Source: Bdellovibrionales bacterium CG10_big_fil_rev_8_21_14_0_10_45_34
GTDB taxonomy: Bacteria; Bdellovibrionota; Bdellovibrionia; Bdellovibrionales; 1-14-0-10-45-34
DNA length: 64,000 bases
NCBI GenBank assembly: GCA_002778785.1
Contig: PEZS01000010.1
Coordinates: 124,001 to 188,000 of the forward strand
Direction: 5' to 3'
The notes beneath the pieces are model-generated. The model saw only the letters and a program-made list of their open reading frames with translations, ran no database searches and was not told the DNA's origin. Positions 55,032-63,654 of this stretch are shown in pieces. The translations under genes were made by a program, and so were the position numbers. Each line of letters starts with the position of its first letter. The stretch's first letter is position 1.

Positions 55032-56461
55032 TGGGTAGCAATAAGAACAAGTATAACGAGTTAAAAGTAGTTTATGATGATTTGAGAAATCATCTCTCTC
55101 ATTTGTTGCATGGTAGCGTTCACATCGAGTCTCTTAATATCCATTATGACCTACCACCAGAGGCCATATCGTATCACCACTGGGTGAATCGTTTACTGAT
55201 TTTTGTTGGGGCTCTTGCGCTCGGAGGAGCCGCAGTGGGCTTCGCAGCTCTCTGCGAATTGGCTTATGAGCAGTTTTTGGTTCTTAGAGCTTTTGATCCC
55301 ACCTGGATTTTTGTTCTGACACCTACAGGATTATTGCTTCTTCGTTATGTCTCTGAAAAATTCTTTCCTGAAGCGGCGGGTAGCGGAGTTCCGCAAGTTA
55401 TTGCGAGCCTCAACAAAATGAAAAATGCTGGTCCGCAGTTGTTGGGCCTGCGGGCTGCGTTTGGAAAGGTAGTAGGCACCATGGGTGGATTGGCCTGTGG
55501 TGCGAGCATTGGCCGCGAAGGCCCTACTGTGCAGATTGGTGCGATCATTTTAAGATCAGTGTTCAAACGTCTAAAGACTCCGGCCGTTTACACAGAGCGA
55601 TCATTGATTCTTGCGGGTGGCGCGGCGGGTGTATCTGCTGCGTTTAACACACCAATAGCAGGAATTGTCTTTGCTATTGAAGAGCTCGGTAAGGCTTTTT
55701 ACGAAAAAGAAACTTCTGTTTTGCTGATGGCCATCGTTGTGTCTGGTCTATTGGCGCTATCGTTCTCTGGGCCATATCACTATTTTGGCGAAACAGCTGC
55801 CGTGATTTCTGCGAGCGGAAAGCTTTGGGCAATACCGGTGGGTCTTCTCTGTGGTGTCTCGGGAGGAGTTTTTAGTCGACTCTTAATTAAGGGCACTAAA
55901 CTCATTAAGCAGACAAGTTTTAAAACGCAGATGCAACTGACTTTTTTGTTCGGAGTGGGGATCGCCGTTATCGGTTTTTTGTCTCAAGGGCAAACATTTG
56001 GCTCCGGCTATATCGAAACACGAGATCTCTTTAAGGGTACGACTGCCGACGGCTATTTTCCTTTAGCAAAATCTCTTGCGACTCTCCTGTCTTACTGGTG
56101 CGGTATTCCGGGGGGCTTGTTTTCGCCCTCATTAGCCATCGGCGCATCAATTGGTAGCGTTTTCTCAGCTTTTTTTCAGCCTGCATTTCAGCAAGCTTTT
56201 GTGTTATTCGGAATGGTAGGATTTCTCTCTGGCGTTATTCGTTCGCCAATCACTTCGGTCATTATTGTTGCCGAAATGACGAACAATCATAATCTCATTT
56301 TCTCGCTTTTGCTTTGCGCTGTCGCATCTTATGGTGGATCAATCTTGGTTATCAAAGACTCTCTTTATCATAGCCTTGCTAAGCTTCAGTACGACGGCGA
56401 GATTAAATCTCCTGTTTCCGGTCCAGGCTCAGGCATAGGCCCAAGCCCAGGTTCGATCTAA
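55031..56461 (+). CDS. ClC-family chloride channel/transporter
   Basis: ClC proteins conduct Cl- or exchange it for protons. The 476-residue protein has many membrane helices and the three anion-pathway signatures: GSGVPQVIASL (about 117), GREGPTVQIGA with the gating Glu (about 160) and GIPGGLFSPSLAIGA (about 357). No cytoplasmic CBS pair follows. The ATG overlaps the OppA stop as TAATG. The C-terminus is a Gly/Pro/Ser low-complexity tail, and the stop overlaps the convergent gene by 4 nt. Confidence 0.94.
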   Translation: MGSNKNKYNELKVVYDDLRNHLSHLLHGSVHIESLNIHYDLPPEAISYHHWVNRLLIFVGALALGGAAVGFAALCELAYEQFLVLRAFDPTWIFVLTPTGLLLLRYVSEKFFPEAAGSGVPQVIASLNKMKNAGPQLLGLRAAFGKVVGTMGGLACGASIGREGPTVQIGAIILRSVFKRLKTPAVYTERSLILAGGAAGVSAAFNTPIAGIVFAIEELGKAFYEKETSVLLMAIVVSGLLALSFSGPYHYFGETAAVISASGKLWAIPVGLLCGVSGGVFSRLLIKGTKLIKQTSFKTQMQLTFLFGVGIAVIGFLSQGQTFGSGYIETRDLFKGTTADGYFPLAKSLATLLSYWCGIPGGLFSPSLAIGASIGSVFSAFFQPAFQQAFVLFGMVGFLSGVIRSPITSVIIVAEMTNNHNLIFSLLLCAVASYGGSILVIKDSLYHSLAKLQYDGEIKSPVSGPGSGIGPSPGSI

Positions 56462-57882
56462 GGAAAAATCCGACAAGCGGCAGAGGCATTGGCTTTTGCA
56501 GACATCGCCATGCGAGTGGCGTGAGCACCGATACCTAACTGAGTAATTACCGGAGGCCTTTCTGGCTTTGTCGCGGCGGGATTTCGTTTGCCCCAACTTC
56601 CGCCGCCGACAGCAAGACTTACACCTTTACTGAGTGCAGTTGAGCTCAACGCGCCGTCGAAGGGCGTAGGCACAATGGCAAACAACGGGAGTGCGAATGG
56701 TATTCCGGCGGCCCACTCTTTACCAGTTCGAGCCATCCCCGCGACTGGTGGGTAATAAGTGGTTCCTCCTTCGGATTCAATTTTGATATTGGCTCGAGGT
56801 GCTCCCGCGGGAGTAGGCCCCTCACTTCTTAGATAAACCCCAATCCCGATGATCGAGCCAGCATTTGCCATGAGGGTATGTGTGCCGATGAGTTTTTCTC
56901 TTAAAATCTGAATGCGACCTTTATACCTTAAACTAGAGTTATCCGATTCCGATTCCGATTCCGAATCTGAACTGGCGGATGCGTTATGAGCGGTGGATTC
57001 ATCGTTATCGCGTTGAAGACTGAGACCACCTTCAAATCCTAGGGTAAGGGCCCATCCAAAACCAAAGAACGGTTTTTTCTTTTTTGCCTTTGGACTGTCT
57101 ACAGCAGCAGTGCGAGTCAAATTTTCGAAGGGCGCAAGTAGAGGGCGTACACCTGGAATCTTTGAAAGTGACGATAAAAGGAATTTAAGCCATTCAACTG
57201 GGGATTGTCGGAACCCAAGTCCAAAACCAAGTTGTAGCATGACGAAGGCACCAAACTCCGGCGATCCAACTAGCTTTTCAGCTTGCTTCCAAAGTACCGT
57301 GTCGATCGATTCTATGCAGTTCTTTGCCCATTGTAGGTAGTCGTCTGCCACCAGCGACTTTGAGAGTAGTCTGCGAGCCCATCTTTCTTTTTGATACAGG
57401 TAAAAGAACTTCTCAGTGGCAAAGGAAGCGGCCAACGAACGCAAGAGACGCGACCGATTGCCGATAAATTCAATTCGTTCACTTGTATTGAAGTCTTCAA
57501 AAAGACGAGAGATATATTCTGATTCAGGCTTTTTCGTGGGGCTATCGGTGTAAGCAGTGTCAGGGGTCGCTACCTCGATCTCTTCTAAATGAGCTTGGTA
57601 GACATGATCCGGCGTTCGCAGTTTATGCGCAGAGAGGACTTCTTTCGTCAACCACTCAGAGAGTTCGCGGAGGACAAAAGCTTCCTTTTCTTCTTTCGCG
57701 ACGTCTCGGACACCCGAGCCGCTCGGAATAGTTAAAAAGGTTGGGCCACCAAAAAAGTGCTTAACTTGAACCTCACTGAGTGGACGTTCTGAAGTTTGTT
57801 CAAATGTAGAGGCTGAAATTGATACAAACGAGAGCAAAAGGCACCTACGCACAAGTCTAAGAGACTTACCCGCGGAAACCAT
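56458..57882 (-). CDS. Secreted hypothetical protein
   Basis: The 474-residue product has a signal-like segment (RRCLLLSFVSISASTFEQ). A helical region of about 200 residues follows, then a beta-rich C-terminus with many Gly. A Ser/Glu/Asp block (SDSESESESDNSS) marks the join and is encoded by a short tandem repeat of CCGATT at 56943-56966. The C-terminal half repeats glycine-rich strands (FGFGWALTLGFEGGLSLQ), suggesting a beta structure. Family not recognised. Confidence 0.7.
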   Translation of the reverse strand: MVSAGKSLRLVRRCLLLSFVSISASTFEQTSERPLSEVQVKHFFGGPTFLTIPSGSGVRDVAKEEKEAFVLRELSEWLTKEVLSAHKLRTPDHVYQAHLEEIEVATPDTAYTDSPTKKPESEYISRLFEDFNTSERIEFIGNRSRLLRSLAASFATEKFFYLYQKERWARRLLSKSLVADDYLQWAKNCIESIDTVLWKQAEKLVGSPEFGAFVMLQLGFGLGFRQSPVEWLKFLLSSLSKIPGVRPLLAPFENLTRTAAVDSPKAKKKKPFFGFGWALTLGFEGGLSLQRDNDESTAHNASASSDSESESESDNSSLRYKGRIQILREKLIGTHTLMANAGSIIGIGVYLRSEGPTPAGAPRANIKIESEGGTTYYPPVAGMARTGKEWAAGIPFALPLFAIVPTPFDGALSSTALSKGVSLAVGGGSWGKRNPAATKPERPPVITQLGIGAHATRMAMSAKANASAACRIFP

Positions 57883-58477
57883 GTTTTATCCTTCGCCCTC
57901 GAGACCTGGACAATGATTTGCCCTTTGGCTTCTAGGCTTGATCGCTTAGTTGAATCCACATTTCAGAAACTGAGTTTTAAGCAGTTTCCAATTCTTTGAA
58001 TTCTCTTAAGCTGCTTTACGACTGAGCAAAGCGAGAGCCAACTTGGCCACCTATCCAATTGCTTGCGGCACTCATTTATCTTTGAATGAGCAACAATTGT
58101 CGCCCTTTTCGAGTAGAATTTTCAGGCTATGTCGACGATTTCGACAGTTAGATCCTCTTTCCTGTTGGCGATAGCACCGCAAAGACATTCGAATGACAGG
58201 GCGCTATACACATACTCGAAGGCCCCTCTTTATTCGGCTGAGAGAGATAGGCAGCGAGACCAAATTTGATGGCCTTTAGGGTACGTGAGTGTGGTTGAAT
58301 GAGAAGACATCTCTTGCAAATCTATTCACTGTTTAGGCTGTTTGTTGTCATATCGTTGTTGGGTGATAGACTAAATGGTATGAGTATGGACCTTTCAGAT
58401 AGTTTTGGGACTGCTGAAAGGGAAAAAAATTAAACTTTCGAAGGATTGAAGAAGTCTAAAGTAGCGGACTCAGGAAT
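57883..58477. other. 595-nt gene-free region between divergent genes
   Basis: This stretch separates the minus-strand secreted protein from the plus-strand sugar-dehydrogenase-like gene and should hold both promoters. No clear gene was found. Two frames of 45 and 44 codons (from 58128 and 58299 on the plus strand) lack ribosome binding sites and look non-coding. I saw no tRNA, riboswitch or repeat. Confidence 0.45.
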
Positions 58478-59635
58478 TTGACAACCTGTAGCTACCTTTG
58501 GGAAGCAGGTACCTATTTGAACTTTTCATTCGCTTTGCTACTTCTGTGCTTTGGTTTGATGAGCTTTGGCCTTCAAGACTCGGGTCTTGCTGAAACCCAA
58601 ACGACTGATGTACAAAAATTCAAATTTGAACTTTTAACTGAACAAGAAGATGTTGTTTGGGGATTTGATTTTATTGATGAAAGCACGATTCTTTTTTCGC
58701 AAAGGGGAGGCGCTCTAAAAACTCTCAATCTTAAGACAAAAAAGGTTGTCACCGTAAAGGGTGCACCTTCGGTTTGGCACAAGGGCCAGGGCGGGCTCCT
58801 TGATGTTGTTGTCGATCCTTCAGTTAAAAATCAGATATTCCTTAGCTATTCTAAGCCGGTCGGTAAAGACAAAGGCACAACAGCTATTGCTAAAGCTCAA
58901 TTGAAAGACTCTACGCTGGTAGGGCTCGAGGAGATTTTTGTTGCTAAGGAGGCGACTGACGAGACAATTCATTTTGGTTCTCGAATAGTTTTTTTAAACG
59001 GAAGTCTCCTAGTCACTATCGGCGAAAGAAATGTGAGAGAGCATGTTCAGGATCTCGGCTATCACACGGGAAAAGTTATAAGAATAAACAAAGATGGCTC
59101 GGCAGTTAAAGACAATCCGTTTTCTAATGTTAAAGGCGCAATGCCAGAGATTTGGTCATTCGGCCACCGAAACCCCCAAGGCCTTGCGGTTGATCCCAAG
59201 ACCTCTCGTGTGTGGCTATCTGAGATGGGCCCACGTGGTGGCGACGAGATTAATCTCATTGTGCCGGGCAAGAACTACGGATGGCCAGATGTAACTTATG
59301 GTCGTGAGTATTGGGGCCCCAGTATCGGGGTTAAAGAAAAAAAGGGAACCGAACAACCCGTTGTGTTCTGGGTACCCTCGATTTCGCCATCAGGAATCAC
59401 CGTGTACCGAGGCACTCATTTTTCAAAATGGGATGGCAACATTTTTGTTGCCTGTCTTTCAGGGCGTCACGTGAGGCGGTTGCAGGTAGAAGAGAAGCCA
59501 GGCAAAGGTTTTCAGGTCATTCATCAAGAAGTATTGCTTGCTCAACTTAACGAGCGCTTTCGAATGGTTAGAACCGGGCCAGATGGATTTCTTTATCTCG
59601 CCACAGATTCCGGCAAAATTGCAAGAGTGCGTTGA
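58478..59635 (+). CDS. PQQ-dependent sugar dehydrogenase-like (glucose/sorbosone dehydrogenase) protein
   Basis: The mature protein is a six-bladed propeller of the soluble glucose/aldose sugar dehydrogenase family, which oxidise sugars with PQQ and pass electrons to the respiratory chain. Family signatures are GGLLDVVVDPSVKNQIFLSY, HFGSRIVF, IWSFGHRNPQGLAVDP (His and Arg of the site), EMGPRGGDEINLIVPGKNYGWP and SPSGITVYRG. A hydrophobic N-terminal segment is a signal peptide. The TTG at 58478 is uncertain; a TTG at 58517 would start right before the hydrophobic core. Confidence 0.92.
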   Translation: MTTCSYLWEAGTYLNFSFALLLLCFGLMSFGLQDSGLAETQTTDVQKFKFELLTEQEDVVWGFDFIDESTILFSQRGGALKTLNLKTKKVVTVKGAPSVWHKGQGGLLDVVVDPSVKNQIFLSYSKPVGKDKGTTAIAKAQLKDSTLVGLEEIFVAKEATDETIHFGSRIVFLNGSLLVTIGERNVREHVQDLGYHTGKVIRINKDGSAVKDNPFSNVKGAMPEIWSFGHRNPQGLAVDPKTSRVWLSEMGPRGGDEINLIVPGKNYGWPDVTYGREYWGPSIGVKEKKGTEQPVVFWVPSISPSGITVYRGTHFSKWDGNIFVACLSGRHVRRLQVEEKPGKGFQVIHQEVLLAQLNERFRMVRTGPDGFLYLATDSGKIARVR

Positions 59636-59715
59636 AGGCTCAAGTCTTCCGCCTTGATATTTTCGGTACAAAACCCACATATGCAAAAGTGTTTGATCAC
59701 ACCCAAAAACCATTC

Positions 59716-60246
59716 TTATTCGAAATCTGAACTGAAACCAAGATCTGAGTCGAAGGCAAAATTGATCTTCTGACAAGATTCTGGAAAAAACTGTTCTGCG
59801 TTGGCAAACGGATCGTCATGTGAAACGGGATTGTACGCTGCTAAAACTTCAGCAGAGTTGCAATCGAGCTTAAAAAAAGTTTTGATACAAAGAGAGTAGT
59901 CCTAGGTCGAGTAAGTGGGTGCGTTCGCTTTTTCGAAGTTTATTGCATCCGCTAGGGATTCAAATCTTTGCTCTTCCAATCCTATTTCTACGTCGATATC
60001 CCTCTGATTTTTGAGACCCGACACGCAATCGCTTTTCGAAAGATCGGAGTAGCAAGAAGTGATTTTGTCGCAGCTCCAGTTAACTAGCACCGAAATTGGC
60101 CATGGTGGGGTGCTGTGATCTGCGACCGGTGGTCTAAAGGGATTTCCTGTAGCGGTCCCGTCGGGTTTGCAACTTACCAATACAACTAGCAGCAAAAAAA
60201 ACAGACAACGGATAAACGGTGTAGGTCTTAGAAGAGTATAAATCAT
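59716..60246 (-). pseudogene. Lipoprotein partner of the TIGR02147 protein, split by an in-frame amber
   Basis: The first part (60246 to TAG 59902-59904, 114 codons) has a lipoprotein signal (FFLLLVVLVSC) followed by KPDGTATGNPF, a GTxTGNP motif I associate with Bdellovibrio lipoproteins next to TIGR02147 genes. After the TAG the same frame continues for 61 codons to TAA at 59716-59718, with protein-like sequence containing DYSLCIKTFFKLDCNSAEVL and ending LGFSSDFE. The Cys spacing continues that of the first part. It looks like one gene of about 176 residues with a nonsense codon. It overlaps the regulator gene by 4 nt. Confidence 0.65.
59902..60246 (-). CDS. Truncated lipoprotein as read up to the amber
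   Basis: If the amber is a true stop, the product is a lipoprotein of 114 residues with its acylated Cys at about 26, four further Cys in the mature part (NWSCDKITSCYSD, SDCVSG) and an acidic C-terminus. The start is a 4-nt overlap with the TIGR02147 gene, so it is translated with it. The longer reading is given in the entry beginning at 59716. Confidence 0.55.
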   Translation of the reverse strand: MIYTLLRPTPFIRCLFFLLLVVLVSCKPDGTATGNPFRPPVADHSTPPWPISVLVNWSCDKITSCYSDLSKSDCVSGLKNQRDIDVEIGLEEQRFESLADAINFEKANAPTYST

Positions 60247-61142
60247 TTTGACTCCGATTTCGGCGGTGTCGAAATAACCGCATTCTCATTTTTGACTTGT
60301 TCTACTCGAGTTAAAGGAAAGAGCTGGAAGTTTAACTGGTAGACGCATTCAGCAAGATTTTGACCTTCGGCAAATGCGAGCAACTCAAGTTTGAACTTCT
60401 GAATCATGGCCTTCATTTGCTGGGCGGATTTCAGCGACAGAGGTACACACACTGAGGAAATCTCTCGAAGATCCCGCTCTACCTTATCAATAGATTCAGA
60501 AGCCAGCTCCATCATTTTTTTGTGATAAAGCTTTATCAAGTCAGAGCTTACTTCGTTCTCTGTGCTCATCGAGTTGTGACAAGCACGTAATATCCCAGCG
60601 GAGTCTTCTTCGATAAGTTTAAGCTCTTTGAGGTCACGGATAGCCTCTTCTACTTCGCCTTTCTTCAGCTTTGGTTTGAACTGATCGGCGATCCACTCGG
60701 GCTCGGAGCGAAATTGCTGATGATAAGTTAGTTCTCTTATCGCAACGTAATACCACTTTGCGTAGTACCTGTACTGTGCTTTTTGAAGGGGATAAACTCG
60801 CTCTAATGTTTTAGAGAGGCTGAGTTTCTCGGCAGATTTTTGTTTTTGTTCGTCGGTATCTGCCTGACAAAATTCGACGAGATTTCTGAAGAACTGGGCT
60901 TCCTCGGAGTTCAGTTTAAGTGCCTGGCAGAAGATGGAGACGCTTTTGGCAGAGAGATTTCTTTTTCCGTCTATGACCAGTTTTAAAAAATTAGGCGACT
61001 GAAATCCGGCCTTCTTTGAGAAATATCTATAGGAGAAATAGTTGGTTTGCTCCTTATTGAAGGAGTAGAGATCTTTGAGGAAAGTTCTATAGTCAGTGTA
61101 TTCAAAAACGCTAGGTTTAATAGGCAAGTGAGTTACTCCCAT
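60243..61142 (-). CDS. TIGR02147-family (DUF4423) protein, putative regulator
   Basis: The family is largely restricted to Fibrobacter and Bdellovibrio-like bacteria, often in many copies per genome. The 299 residues open FEYTDYRTFLKDLYSFNKEQ and FSYRYFSKKAGFQSPNFLKLVIDGKRNLS, an N-terminal HTH-like segment. The DUF4423 domain follows, with AKWYYVAIRELTYHQQF and LKELKLIEEDSAGILRAC. A transcriptional role is inferred from the HTH. The lipoprotein gene downstream overlaps it by 4 nt, and a propeller lipoprotein gene lies upstream on the same strand, 92 nt away. Confidence 0.9.
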   Translation of the reverse strand: MGVTHLPIKPSVFEYTDYRTFLKDLYSFNKEQTNYFSYRYFSKKAGFQSPNFLKLVIDGKRNLSAKSVSIFCQALKLNSEEAQFFRNLVEFCQADTDEQKQKSAEKLSLSKTLERVYPLQKAQYRYYAKWYYVAIRELTYHQQFRSEPEWIADQFKPKLKKGEVEEAIRDLKELKLIEEDSAGILRACHNSMSTENEVSSDLIKLYHKKMMELASESIDKVERDLREISSVCVPLSLKSAQQMKAMIQKFKLELLAFAEGQNLAECVYQLNFQLFPLTRVEQVKNENAVISTPPKSESK

Positions 61143-61234
61143 CCCCTATCTTATCGGTATCACAAGAAGATTTAAAAAGAACCTGTTAAATACCCGTATT
61201 CTGCTTGAATACGGGTCTAGACGAAAGTCTCTGC

Positions 61235-63325
61235 TTATTGAAGTTCGAGATATCTCGGATCACATACGCGTTCGTCTATTGTGCTGCAGATATCTTCGGC
61301 GCCCTCAAACTTAAGAGTGTCTTCGGCGTCGCAGTCGAAGTCTAAATTGTGAACTTTGGCTCCAAAGAGCGAAAAACTCACAACTTTGTTCTTCACTAAA
61401 ACCGTGCGATGCACATCGACGGACTTTTGTGGATAATAGCAGTTCTTGGCTAAGCGACTCTGCAAACGTTGGCAAGTTGGTGGAATGAACTCCCAGTGTG
61501 TCATCTTGCCTATGATCTCTAGATTTGTGTCAGCATTTAAAGCAACAGCGCCCGAAAAATTCAGCTTTGGCTGTGCGTAGATGTCAGTCCGCGCTTCAAA
61601 CAAAACCACTGGGAAGATGGCAAGATTCCTATTCTCATCATAAACGAAGGATTTTGGCTCCTGGGTTACAGAGCTATAAGATGGATGGACGCCAAGTACA
61701 TTTTGGACTACAAGACGTGGTTTAAATGGATCTGTTAAATCAAAGAGGCTTGTTTGAATTCCGGGGCCACTTTGCGGAGGTATGTCGGTAAAACCGATAC
61801 CTATCAGCTGACCATTTGCAATCTTGTGTAGATAACTCGAAAAACCCGGAGCTTGCGTTTCAGAAATTTTATCAATTTTATCTTCGGACTCAATCTCAAA
61901 TATATGAAGAGGATCTTGCTGTTCGTATGTGACAGCGTATACAAGATTGTGATCGAACTTAACGGAGCGAATACTTTCGCCCTGGCCAAATGGCTCTGAA
62001 AGCGCCGCTATCGTCATGCGGTTATGAGGCCTCACGGAAAATGTTGGTCCGTAGGCATCGACGCCGCAATATGCTTGCACGTCGTTTGTAAGAAGATTTG
62101 TAACAAGGTTTTCTATACCGCGCGGGCCTGAGCGGCTCTGTGATACAATAGTTAAAAAGTCTTTGGTCCCATAGGCTTCATCAGAATATTCTTTAATGCT
62201 CCAGCGGCTCAGAATTTCTCCGTCTACTTCGCCAACTCTCCCGGCGACCAAGTTGCCGTCGTCCAGGTCATGTGAAATTGCCAAAACCCAAGACTTGTTA
62301 GAGAGCTCCTCTGGGATGGCACTTTGATAGGAGTAGTGGCTCACCGTGTTCTGAAACGCGTAAATGTTTTTTGGTGCGACATAAAAGTCGAAATCGCCAA
62401 TGATCGAGAGCGCTTTTTCATCTCCTGTGTCGGCATTCTCTGAAAGAGAGAACAAGGAATACGCATTCATATTGTGATCGTCGATGATTGGCTCAAGGTA
62501 TCTGTTGCAGGTCACCTGGTGTAGATCTGTGCCACTGGATTTAACAGGAGTTCGGCGCGAATACCCGCCTGGTAAAAACTGGAGAGACCGTGCACTTGTG
62601 CCCTGATTTGTTGCTTCGTTTCTATAGAGAGTATTTTTTGTGATTACTAGAAGCCTACTTGCAGTAAATCTCGTAGTCACGAGCTCCCCATGGTATAGGC
62701 GCGTGGCCTCAAGCGACGGCACCTTTTTACCCTTAAGTCGATAGCTAGCAACTGTTGTGAGCGGAACTTGCTCTGTTGGGTCATAGGTGATCGCGTGCAA
62801 GTAGTGTTCCGTAAGGTAAAGGTTTGCGGGCGGAGCTTTTTTCGACGTTGAGATTGATCCAACGAGTTTCAAGGTTTTTGGATCAATCACTTTGACCGAA
62901 CCGATCGTGGAGGCAAAAACCAACTTTTCGTTCATCTTTACAATATCGGCTTCGTCGACACCAGTAACTTGAATGTTCGTAATTGATGGACTTGAATGAT
63001 TCTGGTGAGGGTCTGCTAAACTAGGCGCAGATTGATCTACACCGATACGGCGAGAGAGGTCTTGTACCGCATTGCTGACGCTATCAGCTTTTTTTGATAT
63101 CCAATTGTCTAAGTGCTCGCAATCTTCAAAAGGCTTCGGAGAAAAATTGACAGAGGGCGGGACACCGAATGGATCTAGAGGGTCGTCCACGTTTGGATGA
63201 AAGTTTTCGCCTTTTGTGCAGCCTATAATTAGAGAACAGACCAGTGCCAGGTTCAATACGGGGTTCAGTGTTAGGTTTAAGGCTGGGTATAGTGTAAGAT
63301 TCGAAGGTTTCAGTGTTTGGTTCAA
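61235..63325 (-). CDS. Beta-propeller domain lipoprotein (Beta_propel family)
   Basis: The 696-residue product has a lipoprotein signal (VLNLALVCSLIIGC, Cys 36). The segment NIQVTGVDEADIVKMN (about 118-132) is the hallmark of the secreted Beta_propel family. Repeated strands follow, as in a WD-like propeller (FVASTIGSVKVIDPKTLKLV, VAGRVGEVDGEI, IGFTDIPPQSG). The N-terminus before the signal is repetitive (NLTLYPALNLTLNPVLNL), encoded by degenerate tandem repeats. In gene order it is the first member of a lipoprotein/regulator cluster. Function of the family is unknown. Confidence 0.88.
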   Translation of the reverse strand: MNQTLKPSNLTLYPALNLTLNPVLNLALVCSLIIGCTKGENFHPNVDDPLDPFGVPPSVNFSPKPFEDCEHLDNWISKKADSVSNAVQDLSRRIGVDQSAPSLADPHQNHSSPSITNIQVTGVDEADIVKMNEKLVFASTIGSVKVIDPKTLKLVGSISTSKKAPPANLYLTEHYLHAITYDPTEQVPLTTVASYRLKGKKVPSLEATRLYHGELVTTRFTASRLLVITKNTLYRNEATNQGTSARSLQFLPGGYSRRTPVKSSGTDLHQVTCNRYLEPIIDDHNMNAYSLFSLSENADTGDEKALSIIGDFDFYVAPKNIYAFQNTVSHYSYQSAIPEELSNKSWVLAISHDLDDGNLVAGRVGEVDGEILSRWSIKEYSDEAYGTKDFLTIVSQSRSGPRGIENLVTNLLTNDVQAYCGVDAYGPTFSVRPHNRMTIAALSEPFGQGESIRSVKFDHNLVYAVTYEQQDPLHIFEIESEDKIDKISETQAPGFSSYLHKIANGQLIGIGFTDIPPQSGPGIQTSLFDLTDPFKPRLVVQNVLGVHPSYSSVTQEPKSFVYDENRNLAIFPVVLFEARTDIYAQPKLNFSGAVALNADTNLEIIGKMTHWEFIPPTCQRLQSRLAKNCYYPQKSVDVHRTVLVKNKVVSFSLFGAKVHNLDFDCDAEDTLKFEGAEDICSTIDERVCDPRYLELQ

Positions 63326-63654
63326 ACTAGGGCTTAGCCTTTGGATTAATGTAAAAATTCAGGATGGGGTAAAATATTCGTTTTAGTATGGGGTTTTCTG
63401 TGAGGCTTGATTGTTTCATAATTCTCCGTCGTTATTTTTGTATGTCTTGGCCAACTCATTTAAATCGCACACATAGCAGATTCGCATTTTATCGCGTTGC
63501 TCTTTCAAATTGATCATTCGCTTGAGCGACACTTATTTGACCAAAGTTTGTTTTGGGCGACGTACTACTTGTTTAGTGTAATGTTTGTTTCGGCGGATGA
63601 GGTAGAATTCTTAGTGAGTTAATCAACTAAGTGTATGCCCGGTGAATACATGAC
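63326..63654. other. Gene-free stretch with two mini-frames
   Basis: No established gene lies here. On the minus strand a 33-codon frame (63416-63517, ending GDGEL-like sequence and containing CYVCDLNELAK) is followed, in ATGA overlap, by a 30-codon frame (63327-63419). Both lack a ribosome binding site; they may be chance. CTTAGT/ACTAAG form a short inverted repeat near 63611-63633. Confidence 0.35.

Noticed and set aside
58128-58433. Two short plus-strand frames in the 57.9-58.5 kb gap
   Set aside because: 45 and 44 codons, no ribosome binding site, no protein-like pattern.
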